64,000 nucleotides of DNA from Dipteris shenzhenensis (GCA_047967505.1 CM106538.1); one strand, 5' to 3'. Positions 30,611 to 41,758 are shown, counted from the stretch's first letter. Notes: generated by a model from the sequence alone, not told the origin. Numbers and translations are program-made.

Positions 30611-30853
30611 ATGCCATACAAGCAGCTCTTATTTGTGGTTGTGGTAGGGTTCCTCCTTCTAGCCATAGTCCTATCATGCGTGTGTGGAAAGTTGTTACGG
30701 TTGGCTATTAGGAGAGGCACAAGCAGTGTCTATGTGAAGATGGGTGAGGTTCGATTGACACGACACACCACCCACACCTCATCGCGGGGAGATCCGCATG
30801 ATTGTCTTTCATCAGAGCGAGCTCCACGTGCGGCACTGAGACATCTCCATTGA
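30611..30853 (+). CDS. Small single-pass membrane-like ORF in CACTA-B (80 aa)
   Basis: An ATG at 30611 opens an 80-residue frame: a short N-terminus, a strongly hydrophobic helix (about residues 5-25, LLFVVVVGFLLLAIVLSCVC) and a basic tail with LLRLAIRR. It ends at 30851-30853. I know no family. It lies in the leader or intron of the TNPA-like gene, just after the satellite-like block. CACTA-A has no obvious counterpart. It may be a chance ORF. Confidence 0.25.
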   Translation: MPYKQLLFVVVVGFLLLAIVLSCVCGKLLRLAIRRGTSSVYVKMGEVRLTRHTTHTSSRGDPHDCLSSERAPRAALRHLH

Positions 30854-31140
30854 TGATGCTATTGCCATGTTCTCCTTTGCTTGTACGTTTGTAGATTTGA
30901 ACCGAGAGCAACTAACACCGTATATAACGTAAACTATTTTTTGACAGTTATTATGGACAATGTACAAATTAAACCTTGTTTTTTGGGACAATGTATCTTA
31001 ATTATGTGAATGCATATTGTCCTCTTGCTTGCATGGATGCATAATTTGATATGTTTTTTATTTATTCATGTGCATGTAATTGGTATTAACTTGTTTAATC
31101 ATACTAATTTTATTTGTGTTTACCCATCCCAACTGCAGAC

Positions 31141-32180
31141 CATGTCCTCTTCACGTAGCTCCTCCCCTTCCAGGGCATCCGAACCACTCATGAGTCCTAA
31201 GGACTTCATGAATTCGATGAGTGCACCTGACCTTGAGACATTTTGAGGTCTCATCGAGTCTCGAATAGCCTCCTATTGTCCCTCTCCTTTAGGAGGGCTC
31301 CCCTCCGGAGGAGCGTCTGGGTTCACGACCACACAAGCATTGCCTGCATACTCTTCTCCTGATCATCGACAGAGGCATTCCAAGAAGGGTGGCAAGGGAT
31401 CCTATTTGGGACTAGGTGTAGCAGCAGATGTGGTTGAGCCCACCCACTTTGATCCCTACCCTTCACATAGGGTATGACAACAACCTCCTAGGAAGAGCGC
31501 AAAAGGCTCTAGCTCCTGTTGTGGTCTGGGTTGACATATAGGAGATGCACATGAGCCCATGGAGGAGGTTGTTCATGACCTTCCCCGCTACGATGCGGTA
31601 TCGATCGCCACACTATTCTACAAATGATGCCCATCACTCCATGCACCACCGACACCACCGCTTCCACCCCTACCTCCACCCCATCTGCTACTCCCACGCC
31701 TAGCCTTAGGGAGGATCAGATCATCTCCCACCCGAGGACCTTTACTATGAGGTCACTATGGGTCGAGAGATCGTAGACAATAAAAAGGGGATGCAAGTGA
31801 TTACCGCCATGAGGTGGTTGATGAGCCACCATTTCAAGAAGAGCATATTCCTTGACTCGTGGCACCAAGATAACAACAAGGAGGCAGTCTTGGAGGAATT
31901 GAAAAGAAAATTCCCTAACCCCCCCAAATATGAGTTTGATGAGGACTACATGCTCTCGTGCATGTGTGTTGCTTGAAGTGTCACAGGTCATAGCTGCGAG
32001 ATGCCATCCTGGGCGAGGAAGCCTAAACACAGCCGGGTGGATAAAGGTGACTAAAAGCAAGTGAAGAAGGAGCTGAGGGACATGCTCACAAAGTTTTACA
32101 ATCAGAAGAAAGCTGCAAGAAGACGACTGGACACCGTAGGTGCTTCGCACCTTGGCAGTGGTGAATAGGTCGAGGGCTGG
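31141..32180 (+). pseudogene. CACTA-B second gene, TNPA-like
   Basis: The first block (MSSSRSSSPSRASEPLMSPK and DFMNSMSAPDLETF, stop at 31244) corresponds to the VGSPDEFVAQMT region of CACTA-A. The helical block at 31758-31976 (MGREIVDNKKGMQVITAMRW, LMSHHFKKSI) corresponds to IIEDRKGKEVIATRRRLMRHHF. A basic block (KKAARRRLDTVGASHLG) ends the recognisable part near 32160. Stops and shifts separate the blocks. The inferred role is binding of the subterminal palindromes. The two elements have different palindromes, so their TNPA-like proteins would be expected to differ in DNA contacts. Confidence 0.6.
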
Positions 32181-32844
32181 AGGCATGGGTGGTAAGTATA
32201 CTTCTCATTTAATTTATTGTTCTATTTGTTTTATTCTATATTGCATGCACTTTATCTAACTCTCGTAATTTGGGTCCATAGGAATTTGTGATTGGTCACC
32301 TTCCCATGGACAAAGAGCACAAATCCACATTCCACATAGGAGCGAGGGCATGGTTCTCTAAGATGGAGGCACAAGGATGATTGGGCTGCGGTGGTTGCTC
32401 ATGGGGTATAAGTCTACTCTACTTGTAATCTCACTTTTTAAATTGTTTTATTCTTTAAGCTCCAATCTAAGGGTGCAATATCAAACATCCGATCAGTGGA
32501 GGCGAGCGGTGGCAGATCTCAGGGGATTTGGCATAGACATCGATGAGGGACAGGGTTCAAGCAGAGGTCACGAGGGCCAGGGATTATACACTTGTATACA
32601 AGGAGGGCAAGGATGATGATGACAATGATGACGATGACGACGAGTCAGATGAGCAGTAGTAGTAGTAGTAATATAAGTAGTAGTTTGTATATACTTCAGC
32701 ATGTATATGCTTTTGTCTGCTGGCTAGTTAGAGCAATTTTGTATCACCCTTTTTGAAAGGTAAATTTGGTAACAAAAAAGGTTTGAGAGTTTTTATCTTG
32801 CATGTTTGATTGTAAACATTCTTTTGTAATGCAAAAAAAAACCA
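32181..32844 (+). other. 3' part and trailer of the CACTA-B second gene
   Basis: Intron-like gaps and a terminal acidic GAC/GAT-rich segment with a run of AGT/TAG trinucleotides match the corresponding part of CACTA-A (12720-13340). Confidence 0.4.
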
Positions 32845-32888
32845 TTAGTGGGGAAAAATGGGGCTACGACAAGCCCTTTTTACCCCAC
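32845..32888. terminator. Hairpin beside the right array of CACTA-B
   Basis: TTAGTGGGGAAAAATGGGGC pairs imperfectly with the following GCCCTTTTTACCCCAC. Same place and core (TTAGTGGGG) as the hairpin at 13342-13407. Function inferred only from conservation of position. Confidence 0.5.
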
Positions 32889-32915
32889 AAAATTTTGTGT
32901 GTGTTCTGTTAAAGG

Positions 32916-32998
32916 TCGATATATACCGACTGTTATTTGCTTACAAATTCGGTATATACTAACCTTTATTAACACTACCAGAGTCAGTATATACTGAT
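32916..32998. repeat. Right subterminal palindrome array of CACTA-B
   Basis: Copies start at 32916 (TCGATATATACCGAC), 32949 (TCGGTATATACTAAC) and 32984 (TCAGTATATACTGAT, a changed but perfect palindrome). The terminus CTTGTAGTG follows at 33121-33129. Confidence 0.8.
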
Positions 32999-33144
32999 GA
33001 ATTTATACTGACACACATTTTCGACCCTAATCTCGATGTAATTACCAACTTTTTTACCCTTTAATTAAAATTTTATTAATGTAAAAAAGGTCGGTCTTTG
33101 TGTCAAAAAATGGCCTACAACTTGTAGTGATGTTGATCACGAAA

Positions 33145-33370
33145 ATACTGCACGGTAAACCTCAACACCGTGTGGTACTTTGCTTGGCATACTGCATGGT
33201 ATAGGCTCATACCATGCGGTATCTAGCATGCCGCATGGTACCGTGCTATACCGCATAGTATATCCTAGGTTGCCACGTGTCATAACCAGGACCATCAAAT
33301 TTTTTAGGGCAATAATTCAAGGCCATTGAGCTACCATGCAGTAGCTCGACATACCACACGATAGTTTTAC
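33145..33370. repeat. Palindrome array of a third CACTA relic (C)
   Basis: At least seven copies of a TACCGCATGGTA-like word, mostly palindromic, lie between 33150 and 33370 (for example TACTGCATGGTA, TACCATGCGGTA, TGCCGCATGGTA). The spacing is like the arrays of A and B, with a third core. CACTA-B ends at 33129, so B probably inserted into or beside this array. Confidence 0.6.
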
Positions 33371-33581
33371 GATAGGTTTTAAAAAGGTCGCTTCTTGCAT
33401 TTTCTTTGTAAAAACACTATTTGAGTTGTCATTTTCACAGAGTCAAGATTTTGGATTTTCACTTCTTCTTTTGATGAGTTTTTTATTTTTACAAGCTCTT
33501 TTGGTGTCTATTAGTTGGGCCAGGTGATGGCCCGCCTTGGTTGGTCGGAATCACCTTGCCCTGGCTGACTGTAGGATGTGT

Positions 33582-33622
33582 AAGAGAGAGAGAGAGAGAG
33601 AGACAGAGAGACAGAGAGATCT
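33582..33622. repeat. (AG)n microsatellite
   Basis: Run of AG dinucleotides with a few ACAG interruptions. Confidence 0.9.
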
Positions 33623-33869
33623 TTGTGTGTCCGCTAGAGGCCAAGAGATGACCCACTTTGACCAGTCAAAATGTATTCTTGCATAATAAAGATCGCATTT
33701 ACCAGTCGGTTCCCCCTACTTCAATCTACTTATATATAATATTCATTTATGTATTATTTATATACATAAGTGTAAATCGAGCCAAATTTTATCTAGATGA
33801 TGGATTACTTTTTACCGGTCAGTTCATCCCGATAACAACCTTTCCCAACTAGATGTGTGATAAGCAAAG

Positions 33870-34154
33870 CTAATCGAGATCATCTTGGTTATGCATGGGG
33901 AGGTGCATGCTTATCAACCTCCTTATGTAGTTTATGACCTTCCTCCCTTGATTATCCTCTAAAACTTTCCCAATGCATTCATGAGGTAGTAGTGGTCCTC
34001 GAGCAAAACATAATCTCAAGGATGTGTGGTGGAGAGAGTAGCGGAGCCAGAGCACAGAGTGGGAGTAGTAGAGGTAGAGTGAGGGGTGTATGGGGTGCTG
34101 TAGCGAGATGGGCCCTAAACTAGCCGAGTGGTTGAAATTGTGACCGTGTCCCAA
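33870..34154 (-). pseudogene. TNPA-like fragment of CACTA relic C
   Basis: On the minus strand the segment VLEDNQGRKVINYIRRLISM followed by HLPMHNQDDLD matches the helical block of the TNPA-like genes in A (IIEDRKGKEVIATRRRLMRH) and B. It is preceded by a Ser/His/Leu-rich stretch. With the palindrome array 500 bp downstream of it, this recreates the right-hand part of a CACTA element in opposite orientation to A and B. No transposase part of C was found. Confidence 0.55.
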
Positions 34155-34290
34155 ACCAGCCCGGTTATTGATATTGTGACTATCCTAAACCAAGGCGATG
34201 GTTGAAATTGTTTTGTTTCGCTAGTACCTTATTATATATGATTGTATTAAACTAGCTCGGGGGTTGAAATTGTTTTGTTTTCCCATAGGT
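34110..34290. repeat. Degenerate tandem repeat, about 45 bp
   Basis: Four imperfect copies of a unit like CTAAACTAGCCGAGTGGTTG followed by AAATTGTTTTG, partly overlapping the start of the relic C coding fragment. Confidence 0.6.
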
Positions 34291-34452
34291 TGATTAGTTT
34301 AATTAGACCATGATTTTGCACATAGTGTATTTTGTTTTGTTTTCCTCATAGTAGTGCAAAAAGGGGACCTACATGTTGGGTCAGCATGGATTTTATCTCA
34401 ATTTTATGGATTAGAATCCTGACATTTAAATTGGGCACACAAGCTTTAAGCA

Positions 34453-35193
34453 TTGGAAGCCTTGGTACATCAAAAAACTCAAAGACATGAATTTTTGTTG
34501 TTGCCAATTTTCCACACACACATAGGCTTTGACCTTTGTAGGCAAGCTTTGAATGACTTGAGATCTGGTCGTATTGGAGCATTGCTCCCTGGGGATCAAT
34601 GTCAATGTCTCCCCGATGAATGTGCAATCTATAGGCCACCTGGATCCTCATCATGTGTCCCAAACAACCACTGCGCTTGTTTCAAGCTGATAACAATTCT
34701 TGTGCATATCAAATACAATCATTTGCTTGATTCGTCTACAATTGATGCCAATCTATTTGTATATCTGACTCACAAGAGTCTAGGTCAGTGCAACGGACAT
34801 ACCATTTCTACATTTCAGATGATGATAGGGAACATGACACTTAATTTGTGCAGCATGCTTTTCTACTGCATTGGGAATGGATGGAAAAAGAAAATCCCCA
34901 TGCAAAAATATAAAACATTGGGTGTGGTGAGATGGTGCTGCCTCTCAATTTAAGTCAGCCCATGTTCTACTTTGTTTGAATCCCTGAACAATCTAGACAT
35001 GATGTGGAATTTCTTTGGGTCTAGCCATGGCAAGGGTGAACATGATGGATGTGGTGCAATTATTAAGCAAGCTCTATTTAAACACCAATTAACATGCCCT
35101 CAAGAAAAGCTCAATGATGCCCATGATGCTTTATGGCTTACAACCAACCTCTCCATAGGTGTGCATTCAACATACAATAAACAAAACCCTTAA
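34453..35193 (+). pseudogene. Unrecognised protein with an HGKG-DG motif
   Basis: A single frame with one TAA (34951-34953) encodes a Cys-rich part (CQCLPDECAIYRPPG, NNHCACF) and then MWNFFGSSHGKGEHDGCGAI followed by IKQALFKHQL. A W-x-F-F-x(3)-HGKG-x(2)-DG-x-G pattern is, from memory, seen in uncharacterised, often transposon-linked proteins of many eukaryotes. I cannot name the family. Flanked by CACTA relic C on the left and short repeats on the right, it is probably part of another mobile element. Confidence 0.4.
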
Positions 35194-36749
35194 GAATAGT
35201 GTAGTATGCAAAGTGTTCCATGAAGTGAAAGTGGATGAAGTGCAAAGGAGAAGCCGACATGATTTGCAAGAAAATTAAAGGAGCTCATGGTTTGCATAGC
35301 ATATGGGTCTTTTCAAACAATCACCTGATCAAAACAACCATATGGGTCTTTCAAACAACCACCCAATCAAAACAAGAAAACTTTCTTGTTTTTGCAGTGC
35401 ATGCATCATAGGGGATCATGAAAATTGTGAGAACATTGCAACTGTGAAGACATGGGAGCGAGTTCAAGTTCTCCTTCTACGTTCAAATGGAGTGAAAAAG
35501 AATGGAGAGACAAACAACGACTCTCTATAGTTTGGGGAGAGTCTTGATGACCTCACTAACTATCTAGAAGAGAGGGATAACTTTGCAGTTGCTATTGCCT
35601 TTGGGGAGAACAAGGAAGATGCCCATACTTTGTGTTGTATTGCACAAAATCTAAGCACAAGGTTGAGGAAGCATTTAAGGATGATTAGGGAACAACCTAG
35701 AAGTGGGATGTAGTAGTTTAAGCCTTTTGGTACAAAAAAGCATCCAAAAGAGGGCACAATTACGATCTATTACATTAAAGTCCTGAAACTTTTGTTTACT
35801 CTCATTTAGTAAGAGCTATTAAGTTCTAGATGCATCCTATTCCACAAGGAAAGAAGGGCAAGAGTGTCTTAAAATTGGATTTAGACACACATGAGCACAT
35901 CTTGGGGTGTCTTGGAGTAGTGGACAAGGATGACTAAGATAGTACTAAGAAAATGTAGTCTCATTGTTGCAAGGAAAAAATATTACACTTATACTAGAAA
36001 ATGGAAAATGTATTTGAGACAACACTTCTTTTAATAAATCCCAAACTAACAACCACGCTTGCTTTTGTATATCCCAAATGATAAATCCCATGCTTGTTTT
36101 TAGTATATCCCAAACAACAACCGTGCTTGTTTTATTAAATCCCATAACCAATCCACAAATCCTAAACAAATGAATTCTATGCTCAGATGTGAATAACAAT
36201 CAAAGACTTTTAAGTATTAACATGAAATTAGGTTAACACAAAATCAGGTATTACAACCACCATGCTATTATCCTCCCTCTTCTCCAGGTTTGGTTCTCTG
36301 CAGAGGTCATCCAACAGTGTTCTCAAATAGAAGATGAGCATTCCCAATTCTTTTGGGTATGCGATAGATTTGCAGTAGGTGGGTCAGTCTACAGAGTTTT
36401 GGGGCTAGATTTCAAAATGGGATCTTAGTTGTGTTTACATTGCACTTAAATGGGAAGAGAATTCATTGAGCTTGGCCCTCTCATTCTTCTTTCATACAAC
36501 CTGACATGTCCCTTTTGCCTAGGTGGGTAGTCTTCTATGTTAGTGTGTTGAAACTCTAGAATCACAAATGCATGGGGTGATGTCCAAACTTTAGAATCAC
36601 AAATACATGGAGTGATGTCACAAGAATCTATGTGAACTCCTAAGCAAATGTAGTGTAAACGAATCCTAAATCATTAGGGGAGAATTGGGGTCTCCAAAGG
36701 GCCCCCAATTAGTGTTTCCTAATTTCAAGGGATTAGTGAGGTATTTGAG
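35194..36749. other. No confident gene; short tandem repeats
   Basis: A 38-bp duplication (CATATGGGTCTTTTCAAACA type) lies at about 35303-35370. A repeat of about 40 bp built on CCGTGCTTGTTTTATTAAAT runs from about 36035 to 36145. A dispersed repeat starting CACAAATCCTAAAC lies at 36151 and recurs near 50400, 51530 and 51733. Short ORFs (35303-35530, 35560-35757) show no domain. Confidence 0.45.
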
Positions 36750-37777
36750 GTGTACCAATGGGAGTGCCCCTTTTTGTGGGGCAATGCCATGTTGAGGTGG
36801 AGGGTGGGTAGACAGCCCCTATTGGCTACTCCTCTCACACCGGGGACCACTCAAACCACCCCCCCCCCCCTCAACCCATGCTTGACCCTTCTCCCATATG
36901 CACCTCCCCCAAACAAACCTACAAGTCATTCAAGAGGCAATGGGCCCTTTTGGGCAAAATTTTCCCCCCTCCCAGCTTGTTACAGGCCTGCCTCCTCCTC
37001 TTCTCTGATTCTCCCTCCATTTTTCAAATGTGGGAATGCATTTGGCATCTTCTCTGCCCCCTCCTACTCTGGTCCACTGTGTTTCTCCCTCTCCAGCACC
37101 TCCCATAGCAGCTGCTCATTCTCTCTCCACTCCTAGCTACAACACCTCCTACAGCAGCTGCTCATCCCCCTCTGCTCTTTCTTCCTCCATTCCTAGCCAC
37201 AGTACCTCTTGTAGTGGTTGCTCATCCCTCTCTGCTCTTTCTCCCTCCATTCCTAGCTACAACACCTCATGGAGTAGTTGCTCATCCCCCTCTACTCTTT
37301 CTCCCACATTCCTAGCTATAGCACCTCTTGGAGCTTCTCTCAAGCTTCAATTGCACCCTCTATACCTTCTCCCTCTCTCTCCCTCTATCAGAGCTACTCT
37401 CTCCCTCCAAGCTGCACTTTCTAGTCCACTATTGTTGTTGTGACCTTTGTACAAGCATGGTGAGGAGACCATACATGTACTGTGTGTCCCACAGGAGCAA
37501 AAATGCACTGGGTGAATGGGTGCCTTGCACCTACAACTTGAATGATTGGATAGTCATGAGAGGATCTACTAAGGGTCCACATAAGCTTCCCAAGAGCAAA
37601 AGAGGTCATCTTTTGCATGAATGGAAGGGCCGCATCATGAAGTTCAAGCTTGGGAAGAAAGGATTGCTTACAAAGGTGCAACACATCTACATGGGGAAGG
37701 GCATGCACTTTCCTCCATCAAGCAATCAATCGACAATACCATTGCATTGTAAGTCTACATATTGTGTAATATTTTGA
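36750..37777 (+). pseudogene. Unrecognised ORFs with a 20-residue repeat
   Basis: Overlapping frames cover 36750-37136, 37030-37443 and 37328-37777. The middle one contains three copies of a 20-residue Ser/Cys repeat (PSYNTSYSSCSSPSALSSSI type). A frame with an ATG at 37459 encodes MVRRPYMYCVSHRSKNALGE and a basic C-terminus with HEWKGRIMKFKLGKKGLL. I recognise no family. The repeat may just be local DNA repetition that happens to be open. A long C run lies at 36859-36870. Confidence 0.3.
37131..37310. repeat. 60-bp tandem repeat, three full copies
   Basis: Units start TCCTAGCTACAACACCTC or a close variant at 37131, 37191 and 37251, with partial copies before (37093) and after (37310). The period is a multiple of three, so one frame stays open through it. 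Confidence 0.88.
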
Positions 37778-37862
37778 AGTGTAATGAGTCAACTTGAAAT
37801 TGTATTTTGAAATAGAACCAGTGTAATGAGTCAGTCTGAAATTGTATTTTGAAATAGCACTT
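37776..37862. repeat. 45-bp tandem duplication
   Basis: Two copies of a unit beginning GTGTAATGAGTCAACTTGAA and ending TTTTGAAATAG. Confidence 0.7.
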
Positions 37863-38269
37863 GTGCATAGCAAATGTATTTCCTTCAGACTTTGAGGAGT
37901 GGAAACCAGTCGAGTGCTTCTTAGGTAAGTGTACTACCATTCATGAGGATTTAGGAAGGCAAATGCATGCTGGAGAGAAGTCCTCTACTTTGAAATAGAG
38001 AAATATCTATTGGTATAATGCCAAGTACATTACTCCAAGGACGGCATCAGGCTATGGCCATCTTCAATGCATTGCAACACCACAACTTGAAGACATGGAT
38101 TGCAGCATGGTGGACACAAGAACAATGCAATCATACAAGGAAAAGATTGCAAAGGATGTGGGCATGGCCATGAAGTTTACATTTGGCTCTAAATGGGTAA
38201 GGCACGTGGGTAGGATAAGGTTGCCATGTGGCACAAATTTGGCCAACCAAACCCAACCCAAGTAAACTT

Positions 38270-38435
38270 TAATGTACCAACGTACTGGAGGCGGCCAATG
38301 GTCTAGGTGTAGACTGTCGACATACTCTCATTTGTCCTGAAGCACAAGAATGGTCTCCATTCGGTATTTCCATGTACCATAATTGGAATTGTCTAACTTA
38401 GCAGATGCCTCCAGATTGAGGTTGCTAGTTGACAT
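38270..38435 (-). pseudogene. Ty1/copia gag N-terminal fragment
   Basis: A minus-strand ATG at 38433-38435 opens MSTSNLNLEASAKLDNSNYG then TWKYRMETILVLQDK, stop, EYVD. The pattern (L-D-x-x-N-Y-x-x-W, then M-x-x-x-L) is the start of copia gag. The stop after LQDK stands where Trp is expected (TGG to TGA). No pol follows, so this is a small remnant. Confidence 0.65.
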
Positions 38436-39834
38436 GGTGCAAAAAATGTACTCAAAAAGTGTCCTGAAAATATCTGTATGAATCAACTGCAAATACACTG
38501 AAGATGCCAAGTGAAATCTCTATACCGTCAGTGAAGATAGAACTGCAGTATATAAAATCTGATCTGTGTTACAAGGCTTGTGGCAATGATGCTGGGAATA
38601 GCCAAGAGGCTTTACAAGGCTGAGATGATGTGCACGATGCCATGAGATAGCCAAATAGGCTTTACAATAGTGGCATGTGTGTGTGAAATCAAGTGCTATC
38701 TACCCACTGAATCAATCTGCAATGCCTCTAAACTCTGAAGTCTGCTCACTGAACTGATGAACATAAGATTTTAGGTAATGTAATGATGTAAAATCAGATG
38801 TGAGCATATGGACTGACTCCGAGTAGGTACTAGTCGAGAATTTCGGGCATGGCTTAGATTGGCAACTTGGGAAAATTCAAAGCGTCCCCTCTATGGCAAT
38901 CTAGTCTACTCTGATCTAGATCTAAACCAACCGTTGATCGATGAAAAAACAACAAATAATTCCTTTTCTCTTGTTCTTTGTAAGTGTTGGGTCAGATGCA
39001 TCAATGTAGAGGCAAATGTGCATGAAGGAAGTGGTTTTGTTGGTGAGGCTCAAATTTGAGTGTAACTTGCACCAAAATGTGCATATGACCTCTACACATT
39101 TTTGCTTCTTGTTTTCATAATATCCAGATGCACAGAACAAAAACCATGTGGTCATGCAAGTGCCTACATGGGAATTCCCTTGAGGAATTGCTTGGGGTGA
39201 ATTGGGGAAGCAGGTTAGGTGAACAAAAGGGTGATCTGTTTCAATGCCATGTATGTAAGGACAATGTGGTTGTCAAGTACCACATCTCTCGCCAAATGTT
39301 ATATTTTGCTTTCCAATATGGTGCTGGAAGAAAATACGTAACAATTGGCTCCCCCTTGACTCTAATGATGATGATAATACAAGGGTAAGTTTATGTATTG
39401 GTTCTCATTTAGGAGATGTTAAGAATGTGACTATCACATCACATTGGACTCTCAGGGACATGCAAGAACACCTATTGGTCATGGAGGATGGCATGTCTGA
39501 GTCCTTTCACTTTACCTTAAATGGTGAAAAGGTAGGAAAGTGTGCAGAGAAGCTCGTGCATAGTGCCACTTTTATCCCTCCTGCAATATTGAAGATTGTC
39601 TAGAAAATGTGGGGTGGAACAATTGTGGACTTTGACATTTTCCAATTAATAGTGGTGCAATTAATTTTGATGTTTTGAATGGTTTTGTTTCATGTCAATG
39701 TCAAGTTTTTCCCAAAAATTTTATAATTCTTTTTATTTTTTATATTTAGAACATTTGGGTATATATAGGTTATAAAGTTACTTTATTTCAAAGTTTCACT
39801 ATTATAGCCATGATCTCCTAGCTACCAAACTACC
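38436..39834. other. No confident gene
   Basis: Short plus-strand frames (38859-39059 and 39128-39388, with a possible shifted continuation to about 39600 containing MQEHLLVMEDGMSESFHFTL) look coding in places but match nothing I recognise. The last 100 bp is AT-rich, with TATATATA at 39761-39768, and probably serves as the promoter of the next gene. Confidence 0.35.
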
Positions 39835-41242
39835 ATGGATTTTGTCAGGTCTACCTTCCACGATTTCATCTCCCATACTCCATTAATTGATAGAGAGGAG
39901 GAGTTATTTCCAGTATTTGATAAGAGCATAGATGTCCTAGGCACCTACTTGGGAGCCCGAGATGATTTTGAAGACCTCATCAAGTACATGCAAGACTACA
40001 TCACGAGTTTCGCATATCAGGTTGATGAGTCTACAAAAAGATGGGTCCCAATTGATTATTTGAAGTACTTGTTCAATCAAGAACCCAGGTTCGTGAAGCG
40101 TTTAGATTGCTTTCGAGCCCAGCTCACACCCCTAGGGTCTAGGGAGGTGGACACTGATGACCTCCTAGCATGTGGCATCATCAAAAACACTGGAAATAGG
40201 TTCCTATCCTGGGAAATGACCTTTATTTTCCTTCTCCAGGAGGGACAAATGGAAGAGGAGGCCTCAACCTCAAGCCCTGACCCTGCCCCTACCCTTTCCG
40301 ATCCTCTTATTTCTGAAGCTGCATTGGCCTTGGAAGTGCTCTAGCGACCTCCTGAACCCCATTCTACTTCTCAAATTCCATCCACCTTGGGCACCACCTC
40401 TGTTGACCCCGCAACAATGATATGGTTTCTTGCTCCCCTTCTTGTCGATGGAGAACAATACCTCTTTCTCCATGACATAGAGGTTATGTTTGGTCTTTGG
40501 GAGGATGAAGCTCTTGGTATCCTGTGTGGATACGAGGTGGACACGACTATGCAAGAACCTAGGTTTTTGGGAGAAAATGATTCAATAGAAGAGGTTCTTG
40601 CTTTAACACTGGCCCAAATCAAAGATGCAGAGACATCAAACTACTCTGACCTACCTGATGTTCCAAAAGAAGCCTCCACATCTCACTCCAGACAGTAGGA
40701 GGCCTCTCGATCCATCCTCATTGACAAAGAGGAAGGGATTGAGCATGATGACTCCATAGTGGTAAGAAACTATGAGCTTTGAATTTCTTCCCTCTTGGTA
40801 TACTTTTGCTTTAATGGAATTCTAATGTAATGTTGGACTATTGCAGGAGGCATTTGAGGTCGACCTATTCTCATCTCGGCAACGCCTTGTTCATGGTAGC
40901 TTCAGCCGAGATCACTCACTGGCACATTACGTTGGCCAAGCAGAAGGGCGCTTTGTGGTCATCCACAAAAATTTTTCTCCACATGGCACTGATGACCTCC
41001 TGAAGCGCAAGTCCTTGTCAAGAGTGATTGGTCATGCTGACATCAATCGCAATGCTGACAAGGTCATTTTGGTGAACCACATGGCTACCCTCAATGCCTT
41101 TGGAACCAACTTTCAAGGTATGGCATTGACGGCAGTAGCCATGTCCCTAGCCAGCAATGACAATAGCAATGACTCTCTATCGACTAGGTTTAGAGCTAGG
41201 AGTGAATTTGGAATTCAAAGCCCAATGTTCTTAGTGTTTTAG
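39835..41242 (+). pseudogene. Unrecognised two-exon gene, convergent with the H3-like gene
   Basis: Exon 1 starts at an ATG in good context (ACCATGG) about 70 bp after a TATA-like stretch: MDFVRSTFHDFISHTPLIDR, then an acidic, Ser/Pro-rich middle. A GTAAGA donor lies at about 40760 and an acceptor TATTGCAG at 40846. Exon 2 (40847-41242) begins EAFEVDLFSSRQRLVHGSFS and contains HYVGQAEGRFVVIHKNFSPH. Two TAG stops in exon 1 (40342-40344 and 40696-40698) can both come from CAG. I recognise no domain. The clean promoter, splice sites and long frame suggest a once-functional gene, cellular or carried by a mobile element. Confidence 0.5.
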
Positions 41243-41491
41243 AGAAGAGAGAAAGGCTCTGAAGCCTTATTGTATAGAAATTTTATTTTATATGAATACA
41301 ACTATACTTTTTATACAGTGCCCCATTTTGTGCTCTTTTACAAAATTTATTTTATACTATCATTGTATTTTGTAACTTTAATTGTTGTTGGCATTAATAT
41401 TTTCATTCACTATTCTGTTCAAAAGCATGCGGTCAGATAAATATTTGTGCTATAATGGTCATTTCTGAGCAATCCAGTAAGAATCTGATCG

Positions 41492-41572
41492 CGTGCGGCA
41501 GAAGCAAAATGTGTTTGATGCCATTTTTGGGCTCCCCGCGCGATGCCAAACACGTTTGCCTTTTGCCGCACG
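41492..41572. repeat. Foldback (26-base arms) between the convergent genes
   Basis: The left arm (41492-41517, CGTGCGGCAGAAGC start) pairs with the right arm (41547-41572) with about two true mismatches, around a 29-base loop. A second weak foldback (GCGGTCAGAT against ATCTGATCGC) lies just left. It sits in the 3' region shared by the two convergent genes. Confidence 0.7.
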
Positions 41573-41758
41573 GTGAAAAAACATCATTTGACCACTCAAA
41601 TTCACACTAAACTTGCATAAACTAATGGAAAGCATCACATAACAAGTATAATAACATGGGAACAGTAATAAAACATAAAAATAGCTTTTATTCATTGGCA
41701 TCAAAGGGCAAAGATTTACAAAATGATTCAGGTTACACCAAATGAAGCTAAACAACAT

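Larger units (their letters stand above)
26129..33129 (-). mobile_element. CACTA-B, left end truncated
   Basis: It has the same layout as CACTA-A: TNPD relic (minus), central palindrome array (28238-28319), leader, ATGC-rich repeat block, TNPA-like gene (plus), hairpin, right array, and the terminus CTTGTAGTG at 33121-33129. The transposase C-terminus and left terminus are missing, because the sequence starts inside the transposase at a junction with copia element 3. Two small hAT-like elements are inserted (27526-27779 and 29540-29723). The subterminal word is TCGGTATATACCGAC, not the word of CACTA-A. Confidence 0.85.

Noticed and set aside
36700-37140. Open frame at 36750-37136 as a gene
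   Set aside because: Pro/Ser-rich with a poly-C run, no domain, overlapping other open frames. Kept only as part of an unrecognised relic.
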